64,000 nucleotides of DNA from Holacanthus passer (taxonomy: Eukaryota > Chordata > Actinopteri > Pomacanthidae), in contig JAFREQ010000003.1 of the NCBI GenBank assembly GCA_025331565.1, positions 9,107,001-9,171,000 on the forward strand. The letters are read 5' to 3'. The position numbers and the translations under genes are program-made. The stretch's first letter is position 1; every line of letters starts with the position of its first letter. Under the pieces are notes generated by a model. The model saw only the letters and a program-made list of their open reading frames with translations. It did no database searches and was not told the origin of the DNA. This document shows, piece after piece, positions 12,801 through 23,488 of this stretch.

Positions 12801-15800
12801 CAAGTTAAGGTCTGAAGACCGTGCGTACTTGGATTTTTGAACAATGTGTTTTCTGTCTGTTTTTCGTGACTTGTGACTTTTCTCATTCTCATCTGTGCTT
12901 AGTTGGAGATCCTCAATGGACTGAATGAAGAGCCTTCACCCACACCCAGCCCTTCAGATCCAGAACCAGTGCCAGAGTCTGCACCGACAGATTTAGAGAG
13001 GTAAAATATGAAGAAGCTTCCCCTTTCACATGCATTGATTTACTGCAAGTTCAATGTGGAGTTTGGCAAATGCTGATTTTTCTTTTTTCTTTCAAGTAGA
13101 TATTGATATTTTTCTAATTTTTGTGCCACTACTCATTCATCCATGAATGAATATGAATAAATTCAATTTCCATAAAATGTTGCTGATTTTACTGACTGGT
13201 TTTATGTAGCAGCCGTGTGTGATTTGAGGGCTTGTCAGTATAGTTGATAACATGACTGGCACATTCACATATTCATTTAATTGGTCACATGTGGTGTTGT
13301 GTCACATGATCGACGTGTCTTTCCAGTCACACTCCAGTGCTCAAATGAATACAATGGTATCTCTTCATCAGTGTAAGGCAGCACAGCAGTGTGCAAATCA
13401 GTGACAAGCAATCAGCCCACTTATGGCAGAAGGTTAATCTTACTTTTTTTTCTGCTCCCCATATAATTGTTTAGTTTCCAAATTATTGATTCTATGTCAG
13501 ATTTTAAGAGAAGAAATATTAAAAATATATGGGTTTTGAAAATTACTTTTTTAGTTTGTTTATGTTCTAGTGAAAAAAACATAATAAAAAAACGGGTTGA
13601 ACTTTTTACTGTATTGTTTTAAATGCATACATAATAATAAATATTGTAACATACCGATATTAAGATAATGCTGTGATTGCAATATTTTGTCCAATTAGAT
13701 TCACTACTGTGCCCAGAGTGCTGCTGAGAGGAGAGCAGTAGTCTGCTCTGTATGACTGCAGCAAATGGACAAAACAGGTGTTGGCCTGCTTACACAAACA
13801 GAGTGTGAGGAAGTGTCTCAGTAACCTTCATTAACTCACACATGAGAAGAATGTGTGTGATACTGGTTCATGTCTTGTAGCCTGTCACTGCTGCTTCTCA
13901 TGACCATGTGAGACAAGCGCTAGTGGAGACGGTGGACTATCTCCACTACACTGCTACATGAGTGAAGTGTGAATTATTATGATTTGTCATTTCAGCAGCC
14001 AAGAGACCACAAAAACTGGCAACCAGGACCAGCTAGACAGGAGCAATAATGAAAAGGTGGGGTAAACATGTTTGATTATGGTCCTGTTGAGGTGAACTTT
14101 GCCAAAAACATTCATTTATACCATTACATCCCATAAACATGTTGATTTGTAACAAATATGAGTTGTCTCTCAGCTTCTGCAAAACATCTGTTTACAAGTT
14201 TTACACCTTCTCTCTCTCTTCTTGTCTTTGCATCATACCGTTGGTCTCAGACATCTGTAAAATGCACCATAGCAGTTTATAGCCTTGAGAATTTGCCACA
14301 TGTTGTGTGTAGTCTGCATCTTTAACTCTGTTTCTTTACAGTACAAGTTACAATATTTTCATTCTAAAGGCAAATATTTGGCTCTAATTTTAGCGTATTA
14401 TACTTTACCCATACGGTATGTATACACAGCCATATAGGAGTAATGTTTTGTGTTCTCTCAGAATACAAATGAAGAGATCAGTAAGATCAGTGAAAAGCCA
14501 CCCATGAGCCCCTCTGCCACCTTACCCGCCACCCTGGAGGACGACAGCTTTGGCTCGAGAAAGGCTCGCTCATCGTTTGGAAAGGGCTTCTTCAAGATCC
14601 GTGGAGGCAAGAAGACGGCCAGTAGCCCTAACCTTGGTAAGAGCGAACCACAGGATTTAGCAGCTAGATAATGGCAAGTCTACAAGGTGACTCAGTCTGT
14701 ATTTGATGCTATTTTGGCATTCAGCTCTCTGTGGAATTGACTGGCTGTTTACTCGAGAGTGAGACTTTTCCTTGAGTTTTTCTTCCACCATGGACCACTT
14801 TTTATTTTCCCAAGCCACACCCATGGAATATATTATATGGACTAAGACCATAATTTGCAGCCCACACAAACTGTGGTCCCCATTTAATTATGGAAGTCCA
14901 TTTCTGTGCCATTGTATGCCCTCCGTTCTGTGAATGTGCTTTTTTGTGTGTGCTGTACACATGTATGTCTGTGTTTGTTCCACCACCCACCCCCAATCCT
15001 CCTGTAGTTATTTCAATCATAATATCTACCCTTTGTCTTGTTCTTTTTCTGTTGGGCCCTGTCGTGTGTTGTGTGTGCTTTGTAACACATGAAGACCGCA
15101 GCCGGAGTGCAAGTGCGCCTATGCTAGGTACAGTATCGCCCTGCAGGTCACTGTAGGGATGCAGTAGTTCTCTGAAGAAAACAAAGAAACTACTGAATAC
15201 CTGTTATATCATTGTTCATCTATGCCTTTTCTAAACTCATCCATTCAACTGACATCTTTTTTCATATCACGTCTCAGTAGCTGCCGCGCTTAAACAGCCA
15301 CACCCTTGTCACAACCCACTGTTGCAGAAATGTTGTACTGTATGCCCAACATACAGCCAGTCTGTTGCGTATGTGGATTTGCCTGCATGGATTCGTTCAC
15401 ACTCTTTTATTTCTGTCAAACCCTTCCCCAAACAGAAATCTGTGTCGAGATCCAGATGATCAGCTAAAATGATTTCTCTGGATCTCAATGACCTCCCGCC
15501 AAAAATCTAAAACAGAACAACTAATGATCTTCCTTTTTATCTAATACAATAAGACTATTTTATTCCAGTCTTAGTCAGACATCAGTCGTGTCTGATGCAT
15601 GCGTACTAGAGAGGGTATTGCTTTTAATGCACACTACCATGACCTCACAGTCCGTCTAGGTCTAGGAGATGTCATGTGTCTGTCAGAGTGTTTTCTCCAT
15701 CTCTACATTGGCCCTGTGCAGCAGCTCTGTCTCTGCCGATCTCTGCACTTCTGTCGCACTGCTGCTCATGATGCTTATGGTTTTCTGTTGGCATTTGTTT

Positions 15801-18800
15801 GCACAGCTGAAACAGAACGACAGGGCACTGACCATCTGGATCTGGCCGGGCTGCCACAGAGGTCGGCTAACAGCGACAGCACCCACACACTCCCCACTAC
15901 CCCAGAGAGCAGGAAAAAGTCCAAAGGGATAAAGAAACTCTTTGGGAAGTAAGTAGACAATTATGAGGGAATCTTTGGCTCTTGATTTTAGGGATAGTAA
16001 AATAAGTAAGTCATTAAAAAAAACAACAGGGCAAAATAATTTTTATTTTATATTTTTATTTTTAGGCTAAAAAGGAGTCAGTCTACCACATTTAACCTCG
16101 ATGACAACCTACCAGAGGGAGAGTTCAAGAGGGGTGGAGTGCGAGCCACAGCGGGACCCAGACTGGGTTGGTCTCGTGACCTCCAGAGAGTCAACAAGTA
16201 AGTCTGAGCATTCAGCCTGAATAATGGGACTCAGAGTGTGGTTTCCTTGTTTTTGAATCTCTGGTGTGCAGTTAAATTCAGAGATCATGTGATCGTTTTT
16301 GACAAAGCAGTCTTTGTTGGGATAACAACAAAGACTGCAAGTGCATGTATTATAGTCACAATTTCAACTATGTGTGTGTTTATTTTCTTTATACCACTAC
16401 AACAGTTGAAAGTTTTGTTCTCATTTCTTTTTGTCAGTGATGTTGATGCTCCCTTTGCACGCTGGTCAAAGGATCAGGTGTGTGACTGGCTGCAGGGACA
16501 GGGTCTCGGCCTTTACGTGAACATGGCTCGTGTTTGGATCTCGTCCGGTCAGACGCTGCTACAGGCCTCACAACAGGACCTGGAGAGGGTGAGATGAAGC
16601 AGAAGAATTTAATAAGTTGAGCAAAGCCGGCTGACAGGCAAAGTATTCTTGTTGTTGTACTCCATCGTACCTCCGGGATGTTGTGTGTAATCCTTACATG
16701 TCTTCTTGTGGATCTTTAGGAGCTGGGCATCAAGCACCTGCTGCACAGAAAGAAGCTGCAGCTAGCTCTGCAGGCACTCGGCTCAGAGGAGGAGGATAAT
16801 AAGGGAAAGCTGGACTACAACTGGGTGACGAGTGAGTACTGGCTGACAGTCCTAGACATGAACCATGTTACCAATGCTCTGATGGTCTTCTGATTCTTCT
16901 TCTGCTTGACTTTGAATTATACCTCTCAAATTGACTTCCTTCTCATGACATTTTGTTCCCTTTCCTCTCAGGATGGCTGGATGACATCGGCCTGCCTCAG
17001 TATAAGACCCAGTTTGATGAGGGGAGGGTGGACGGTCGCATGCTGCATTACATGACAGTGGTGAGTGTTGATGAGACACATGCGCTCCCTTCACAGACCC
17101 CGCGGGGTCGAGTCCAGTGCCATCTTGCATTAGGATTATTCCATAGAGAGTCTGATGAGCTCTTCTCACTCCATGTCCTGGGGCCAGTAGCATAAGAATA
17201 GAGCTTGTGTTTGACTATAAATTCCGTCAGACTACACTAAATTTTCCTGTTGCATAAAGCTTCACTATGCTACACATATGCTACTAAGTTTTAAGACTAG
17301 TCTTGGCCATAGACTGATCTTAAATTAAGTTTATGCAGCTGGCCCCTTGTCTCATTGTCCAGGTTTGGGACAGTACTGAAGATACTGCACAGCATCAGCC
17401 TCTGCTAAAAGTCTGATTATTGAGTCTTCTTTGCTGGGAAATATTCATTGTTACTGCAAATGTTATTTGTTTTTAAAAATATATAATTTATACTTTATTA
17501 CACCTTTACAGTAAGTCTTTGATGTCTGACTTTTGTCCCTCAGGATGACCTGCTTTCTCTGAAAGTGGGGAGTGTCCTCCATCACCTCAGCATCAAGAGA
17601 GCTATCCAAGTGCTCCGACTCAACAACTACGAGCCCAACTGTTTGCGTCGTCGGCCATCTGATGAGGTGCATTCGCTTTAACTGTCAGCAGCCTGTGCTC
17701 CTGTTTGATATACTCGTTTTGTAATGCACAACTCTATGTTAACAGATTTTTTCCCACCCTCTTTATGTGTTTTATGTCCATAGAACCATATTTCTCCAGC
17801 AGAGATTTCTCAGTGGACCAACCACAGGGTGATGGAGTGGCTGCGGTCCGTGGACCTCGCTGAGTACGCTCCCAACCTGAGAGGCAGTGGTGTGCATGGA
17901 GGCCTGATGGTGAGACAGCCCAGCGTTCAGTCTTCCTTTGAAACAGAGATTCCCTACTAAAAGTATCCCACCTAAAATGTCACCTCTCTCTTCAGGTTCT
18001 GGAGCCACGGTTCAACGTGGAGACCATGGCTTTGCTGCTGAACATCCCACCAAACAAGACGCTGCTGCGCCGTCACCTTGCCACACATTTCAACCTGCTC
18101 ATTGGCTCAGAGGCACAGCAGCTTAAACAGGAGTGTCTCGAAAACCCAGACTACACTCTGCTTACTGCCACCACTAAGGTCAAGGTAAGGCATGAGCTCT
18201 TGAGGATGAACTGCCCATGCTTATGACTGTACGACTCCTATAGTGGTTACAAGGGTTCCTAGAGAATGAATATGCAAGAGAAGTGTTTTTTGTTTTTGTA
18301 GATTTATGATATATTTCTTTGTCTTCTCTCTCCTTGTTCATGCCAGCCAAGGAAGCTGTCATTTGGTAACTTTGGCAGTCTGAGGAAGAAAAAGCAGGAA
18401 GAGAGTGAGGAGTACGTGTGTCCGATGGATGTGGAGATGCCAAAGGGACGAAGCTTTCAGAAAGGCTTTGAGCTCCAAATCTACGAGGATGACCTTGACA
18501 GGCTAGAACAGGTGAGCATGTTCTTCACAGGGTCTATTGAATGATGATTTTATGTCACGCTCCCAAGTTTTTAATTGTGCACATGGTCACCAGTGTTGCT
18601 TGGAAGGTGAAGATATTTACTCAGTCGTGTCTATATCCTGTTGTGGGCCTCAGTTTTTTCAGTTTGACAGCTGCTTCTTGTTTGACAGATGGAGGACTCT
18701 GAGGGAACTGTTAGACAGATCGGAGCTTTCTCTGAGGGTATTCAAAACCTGACGGTAAGAATCCAAAAGTTGACCAGGTCACATTGCACATTCTACTCTT

Positions 18801-18946
18801 TGATGCTATTGTTACAGAGATTTTGGTTGTGAATTTTTCTTCTGTGTCGTGCCTTTCACCAGAGCATGCTGAAAGATGACGAATTCTTCAAAGAGGCTTC
18901 AAATTCACCGAACCCCAGCGTAACAGATGAGGACTCCAACGCATGA
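3819..18946 (+). CDS. ppfibp1: Liprin-beta-1 (PTPRF-interacting-protein-binding protein 1), 27 coding exons
   Basis: Scaffold protein of the liprin family. Family members bind liprin-alpha and act at the cell cortex, focal adhesions and synapses. Coding exons: 3819-3882, 4851-5056, 6811-6900, 7011-7124, 7603-7731, 8597-8689, 9229-9321, 10004-10121, 10317-10361, 11499-11560, 11662-11746, 12288-12427, 12903-13000, 13996-14056, 14462-14636, 15095-15127, 15807-15948, 16066-16197, 16438-16588, 16720-16831, 16972-17060, 17544-17666, 17784-17909, 17996-18184, 18347-18511, 18689-18754, 18863-18946. Phases all join; the total is 2985 nt, 994 aa, close to the roughly 1000 aa of human liprin-beta-1. The start is MMSDASDMLAAALEQMDGII, and an in-frame TGA at 3810 supports it. 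Residues ~90-400 are heptad-rich coiled coil. Three SAM domains lie at ~631-697, 713-775 and 794-865. The protein ends in TDEDSNA. The linker at ~320-470 is shorter and more divergent than in mammals. Which teleost paralogue (a or b) this is cannot be told from the sequence. Confidence 0.96.
4218..4303 (+). repeat. R1 repeat, 3' end fragment
   Basis: Only the terminal block is present (gattagtcgattaatcgtga, then agcagattaattgataat), ending in agttgcagcc. It abuts a second repeat type starting near 4304. Confidence 0.55.
4304..4445 (+). repeat. SINE-like fish repeat, degraded
   Basis: It contains catttagcagacgctttta, followed by tccaaagtgacgtacagt, then gggggcaatttggggtgcag. These blocks in this order occur in thousands of copies in teleost genomes, with the first block highly conserved. 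The copy here is degraded after about 4400. The family name was not determined. Confidence 0.55.
4741..4784 (+). repeat. Retroelement 3' tail, copy 1
   Basis: tgcaaatttccccactgtgg followed by gaataaaggtttatcttatc. It matches the copy at 25621 at 40 of 43 positions. A 3' end with a short (TTATC)n microsatellite is typical of 5'-truncated fish LINE or LINE-derived SINE insertions. It sits 66 bp before ppfibp1 exon 2. Confidence 0.5.
7125..7146 (+). repeat. ppfibp1: (GT)11 microsatellite at a splice donor
   Basis: Eleven GT units start exactly at the 5' splice site of ppfibp1 exon 4 (CAACAG|GTGTGTGT), so the donor's own GT is the first unit of the repeat. Confidence 0.85.
7797..7823 (+). repeat. 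Interrupted (CA)n microsatellite
   Basis: acacacacacacac, then ttgccc, then acacacacc, in ppfibp1 intron 5. Confidence 0.7.
9937..9954 (+). other. ppfibp1: G-rich run (G-quadruplex candidate) before ppfibp1 exon 8
   Basis: gggcgggggtgggggggg: G runs of 3, 5 and 8 interrupted by single bases, ending 49 bp before the exon 8 acceptor on the coding strand. The long run can supply two of the four G-tracts needed for a quadruplex. Confidence 0.5.
10317..10361 (+). other. ppfibp1: ppfibp1 exon 9, 45-nt likely cassette exon
   Basis: The exon lies between a tttag acceptor and a C|GTAAGG donor. It encodes DETLRKRLKEK plus flanking residues, matching the DENFKKKLKEK segment that I recall in one human PPFIBP1 isoform and missing in another. 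Both flanking introns are phase 1 and the exon is 45 nt, so including or skipping it keeps the frame. Skipping joins exon 8 to exon 10 with an Asp at the junction. It would lengthen the coiled coil by two heptads. Confidence 0.8.
13991..13998 (+). other. ppfibp1: NAGNAG tandem acceptor of ppfibp1 exon 14
   Basis: The sequence TTCAGCAG gives two AG acceptors three bases apart (after 13995 or after 13998). Both keep the phase with the preceding AG-ending exon. Use of the first gives Ser-Ser-Gln and use of the second gives Ser-Gln, a one-serine difference in the low-complexity linker. Confidence 0.7.
15095..15127 (+). other. ppfibp1: ppfibp1 exon 16, 33-nt microexon
   Basis: Thirty-three bases lie between an AG acceptor (acatgaag) and a donor (GCTAG|GTACAG). 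They encode DRSRSASAPML, matching the DRKRSASAPTL segment of longer human PPFIBP1 isoforms, between the SPNL end of exon 15 and the ETE start of exon 17. Both flanking introns are phase 1, so the microexon can be skipped in frame. The acceptor has almost no pyrimidine tract; TGTGTGCTTTGT precedes it. A weak 3' splice site with a nearby UGC is a known property of neuronal microexons that depend on the SRRM4 splicing factor; applying that here is inference. Confidence 0.85.
16438..18184 (+). other. ppfibp1: Three SAM domains of liprin-beta-1 (exons 19-24)
   Basis: SAM1 begins PFARWSKDQVCDWL in exon 19 and ends in LQLALQAL in exon 20. SAM2 runs from VTRWLDDIGLPQY (exons 20-21) to IKRAIQVLRLNN (exon 22). 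SAM3 runs from WTNHRVMEWLRSVDLAEY (exon 23) to LLRRHLATHFNLLIG (exon 24). In the liprin family this block of three consecutive SAM repeats forms one unit that mediates liprin-alpha/liprin-beta pairing. These exons are by far the most conserved part of the gene, in contrast to the diverged linker before them. Confidence 0.92.
17180..17346 (+). mobile_element. MITE with 16-bp terminal inverted repeats
   Basis: The left end GGGGCCAGTAGCATAA and the reverse complement of the right end, GGGGCCAGCTGCATAA, match at 14 of 16 positions. The element is 167 bp, non-coding, and lies in ppfibp1 intron 21. Internal blocks (ttgcataaagcttcactatg and cttggccatagactgatctt) resemble a MITE seen widely in percomorph genomes. 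The target-site duplication is unclear. Confidence 0.65.
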
Positions 18947-20861
18947 GACTGTCAGCGCCCTGAGACCCCGGTCCTGCTGTGAATGAAACTCTGTGCCAAC
19001 CCTCTCCAATCGCACACAGACTTGTCTCAACAGACCCCAAGAATTCTCCCACAGTTCTTTGTAGTGTTACATTTAAAGATGAGCCAAAAGTATTAGTGTC
19101 CTTCTTTTTTCAGTTTCAAACAACGGTGTTGAGAAAGCCTACAGTCCAGTAGCCACTATTACTCCTGAAGTTTGTCTCTATTATTGTCAGCTGATGACAG
19201 AGGGAACATTTAGGGCAACACCACTGCTTGCCTGCCAGTTGGTTTTCTGGAGATACTCTGTACTCTTATGTGTACTGCCATCTTTGACATCAAGTGTCAA
19301 CCAGCAGAAAAGACATTTGAAATAATGCCAATATAGATTTTAATATACAGTATGTCTTTTAAGTTGCCTTCTGACTGTAGAAATATATATAAAAAAGAGA
19401 TGGACTTCATTCTGAAGTGACATGCTGAGAGGATTCTCCCATTTTTAGACGTTAGTGTAAAGTAATAACTCTGAACCAGCTGCTATGTTTTCTACAGAAC
19501 TAAGCCTTGCTAACTAAGTGGAAATTGTCATATATTTTATCCTATGCTGAACATTTTACAGTTTTTCACTCAACACTAATATTCTACCTGCATTTGCACC
19601 AATACATATCATACAGTACAAAGCATAATGAATATCATTGCATGGTATTGAAATTCAGCACATTAATATCAGAGCTTGTTGTTTATTTTATTTTTACTAT
19701 AAATGGACTTTTATTGGAACCATGTTGACTTATTTTTGGAAAAGCGTTGAGGCATATTCAGATTTGTGAGATAAGATAATGTCAGATTTTTTTCAAAATA
19801 ATAATGTTGTAATACAACCCTCGACCGTACCTGAGAAGATTGACTGTGTTGTTGTTTTTTATGTTTATCCATTTCTAAGAGCAATAAAGTAATTTAAATC
19901 AGTTTGGATTTTCCTCAGATGGACACAGTCACGTCTTTAACACACACTGACGACAGAAGAGATGATGGGAAAGTTGCTGTTTCACTGTTCAATGAGGAAA
20001 AGTAAAGTGCATGTGTCCTAAAAACATGGCTGTTTTTAAGAGTGTATAAATGTGAATTTTTCATTCCAGATGTAGGTAGTAAATTAAAGGCATTACATCA
20101 AGTGCACTGTTCCGTATTTACATTATAGCTCAACTTTGATCATGTTGACTGATAGTTTGGAGAAGTCAGCACTGAGCAACCTGCAAGTATATTAAAGAAG
20201 AGGGAGGGCAGAAAATGAAGCACCGCATGTGACTCAGAGGTAACAACATTGTAATTAAGATTTCAGATTTCAAAGCTATATTAGACAACTAACATTTACA
20301 GAAATTGTTACCCAGTATAGAGTAAAGGAACCTCTAATTTACCACAGGAGGAATGAGGGGGCTGGTCTTTTATGGGAACCAGATTTAACAGTTTTAAGTG
20401 TGAATACTAGAAAAAAGTCAAACACACCTTTTTCCAAAATATGTTAGCTTTGAGAGGACAAGACTTGCATATTTTGAGTGTATCCAAAGGGGTTTGAAGT
20501 GTAGACCTGACACCCCTCTCCCACCCCTACATCAAAGACAGAAACAGACTCCACTGGGAATATTGTGCAGCAAAAGGCTCTGCCCTTGTGTTGGATATTT
20601 GCAAACCCTACTTTCTATTTGAATTTGTGTGAGACAAGTGTCTCTGTGAAATGCAATTGAAGTTGTGATCACTACCATCTGTACATATGTAGTTTTAAGA
20701 ACACAGTTTGCAAAAGTGCATCAAATGAATGAGACAAAGCGCCCTCTGGTGGCTCTAATAGTGAACACACGTGGGCGTCAAAGGGAGGTGGAGACTGGAA
20801 ACAAACCAGTGAAGAGTCACTGTGGTCAGAGCTGAAGGAGAGGAAGCTTGTGAAAAGTATC
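18947..20861 (+). other. ppfibp1 3'UTR and intergenic region to the EndoU gene
   Basis: The ppfibp1 3'UTR follows the TGA at 18944-18946. A canonical AATAAA at 19883-19888 predicts a UTR of about 950 nt ending near 19905. The remaining ~950 bp up to the EndoU start codon shows no coding exon and must hold the EndoU promoter. I see no strong TATA box. A non-coding 5' exon cannot be excluded. Confidence 0.6.
19883..19888 (+). terminator. ppfibp1: Polyadenylation signal of ppfibp1
   Basis: AATAAA about 940 nt after the stop codon, within gcaataaagt and followed by a T/G-rich stretch. It is the clearest canonical signal after the stop codon. Confidence 0.6.
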
Positions 20862-23488
20862 ATGGCTGCAAGGTGTGTATTTTAATTTCTTGACAAACAC
20901 TGATTTTAAAAGTAGACAAATTCAGTTGAGTTGCAGTTAATGACACTTTTATGACTGTGTATGTGCAGATATTCCTTTTTTCTTTATGTTACACAACACA
21001 GTAGATGAAGTATTTTCCACTTTTTGATATATTTTATTATTTATAGAAAGTGTGTTAAATGTGTGTTGCACAGGTTCTGTGGAGTCCTTGTCCTTCTTAC
21101 AGTGTTTCTCAATGGACTGAATGCATCAAGGTACAGTAAGAACATTTCTCATGCGTTATGTGTTTGCTGTGTTTGCCAGTATTTGTCAGTTTTCTGTATT
21201 TCTCCTGTCTGACTGTGTGTAACAGACCAGCTATAAACCAGGAACTCTCCAATATTTTCAATGAGCTATGGAGTTTGGATGTAAACCGCATGAACCCTGG
21301 GATAGACTACACACTCTCTGTTCAGGTATGGAGCATATTCCTATTCAGACAACACTTATCTTCTGTTTGTACAAAGCTGTATTCTGTGTTTGAACTCAGG
21401 GGAGAGCTGGCTTTGTAAACCAGGGCAGCCATGTTGTACAGGATCACGCCTCACAGCCTCTGTTCTCCAATGTTAATGAGAACAAACTGAAGAACACAAC
21501 CACCTTCTCCCGTAAGTTTCTCCCTGACAGACAGAAATAGTATTTTTCTATCTGAGCCTAAAAATCTAGCTCATTTGCACATTTCACTATCATAACTAAA
21601 AGTGAATGTCTGTGTCTACAGGGCTCACCAGCCTCCTGGACAACTATGAGCGATCTACAGGTGTGGCCGAACGAGTCACAACAGAGGAGCGGACAGAGAC
21701 TAATCTCTTCCTGGATGCCGTCTTAGAGACAGAAGTCATGAAGGTACACTTGCATCTAACAACAGAGACACTTTAGCAGATCTGTTACTAGGTTCTGTTG
21801 CACAACACCTCATTTCTTACACCTGTTTCAGTCTGGATATCTCAGCTTCTCAGAGTGAGAAGATAATCTGTATAACATATATTATAAGTTGTTTTGTTCT
21901 CCACTGTCTGCTTCCAGCTTGTTGTTTTCCTACATTTTGTGGTTGTGAGACTGCAGTCGGTCTCCTGAGGGAGCTCTGTCTCTTCCTGCCTCACTGCAGC
22001 ACTGAACATTATTTCATGATGTTAAAGACAAATCATCTGAAACATCTGTGTGCAGCTGTGGAATGTTGTGTTGGCCTCACTGGTCTCCCTGAAGAGGATC
22101 AGTGGAAAAATCTGGACATGTAGTACTTGTTGTATTTGGAAGAAAGGCATGTTTGTAGTTGACATCAGGACTAAAGTCAGTGCTTCCTCTCCAGAGGACA
22201 ATTACACAATTTGGTTTACTCTGTTCATCAAGCTTGTTAAAAGATATAGGGGCTTCTCGCACCAACTATTCAGCTTCACTATATTTTTTTTTTGGAGGAA
22301 GTGGTCTCTTTGCAAATGCAGACAACAGAGGCAGGGCTGCAGAAGTTGAATGATTTATTATTCACACAAAAAAAATCAAAAGATTTACAGGCTTTGGGGA
22401 TGGACAGGTGGGTCAAAACCAGAAGGCAGTCCAAACAGCCAAACAAATCCAAAGGATATACTCTGAAGTATTTCCTCAGTGAGTGTCAGTAAAGATGTTA
22501 AATTAAAAATGTGTATTATAAAGGTAAAAATATATTGTATGAATACATCTGAATATGAATTATGTTTTCGTCTGTGCCTGTTTATGTTCTGAGTCAGCAC
22601 AACAGAGTTAAGCTGTCTCGCACTAGAGTCGGGTTTACACTGTTGTTTATGTCCTAAATGTGATTTCTCCACAGCGGGCTCATAAGTACCTGGTGAGCAA
22701 AGAACAGTCCAGCTCTAACCTGAGGCAGTTTAAGAGTCAGCTGCACTTGATCTGGTTCCAACTCTACCACAGACAAAGAAACACGGGGTGAGATCCTGAA
22801 ACATCCTGCCAAACACCAGCAGATGATCATGTCATTAAACCATTGTGTGTACAGAAAGCAGTCAAGGGATTTACTACAAATGTGTCAAAGATTATATAAT
22901 TGTTTTAAAGTTTATTTTCTGTGGTATTTCTAAACTAAAACCTTCACCAGCCTGGACTCCTGTGGATTTGAGCACGTCTTTGTTGGAGAGACAAAATCTG
23001 GAAACGAAATCATTGGTTTTCACAACTGGATCCAGTTCTACCTACAAGAAAAGAACAGCCACTTGGACTACAAAGGATACAAGGCCAGAGACCGTGACTT
23101 AGTAAGTAAATGAGTTCATCAGAAAAAGAAATGCATTTCTCTCTGTAACAACATAAACTGTTGTCTTTAATATCTACCACAAGAATATCTGACTTTGTGT
23201 TTCTGTCCACAGCCTGATCAAGACGACCACGTTCTGAACCTCCAGTTCAGCTGGCACGGTTTGGTGAAGCCCGTTGGCAGCACCTTCATCGGGACCAGCC
23301 CTGAGTTTGAGATGGCGATCTTCACCATCGTCTTCCTCATGAACACAGAGAGGAGCACCACAGTGCTGGTCAACATTGACCAATGTCAGATGGAGCTGGT
23401 GGTCATCAGACATGGACGCTCCCTCGGGACGGCGTATCCCAAACTGCTCAGCAGCAACAGCAGACATCTTCAGCAGCACTCACACTGA
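20862..23488 (+). CDS. endou: Poly(U)-specific endoribonuclease, EndoU/XendoU family (secreted)
   Basis: EndoU-family RNases cut single-stranded RNA at uridines in a Mn-dependent way, leaving 2',3'-cyclic phosphates. Exons: 20862-20872, 21074-21130, 21226-21325, 21400-21511, 21622-21743, 22675-22787, 22951-23101, 23213-23488. The total is 942 nt, 313 aa, all phases consistent. The ATG has A at -3 and G at +4. Residues 1-22 (hydrophobic core [10 protein letters not shown]) look like a signal peptide, so the product probably enters the secretory pathway. The catalytic set is visible: His180 (CGFEHVF), His196 (GFHNWIQF), 16 residues apart as in frog XendoU, and a Lys at 241 (HGLVKPVGS). The C-terminal [19 protein letters not shown] strand region is typical. 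There is no somatomedin-B domain before the catalytic domain, unlike human ENDOU. Teleosts have several EndoU paralogues; which one this is was not determined. Confidence 0.9.

Noticed and set aside
22033..22490. Possible extra exon in the large EndoU intron 5
   Set aside because: Exons 5 and 6 join perfectly in phase and in family sequence, leaving no missing residues for this region to supply.
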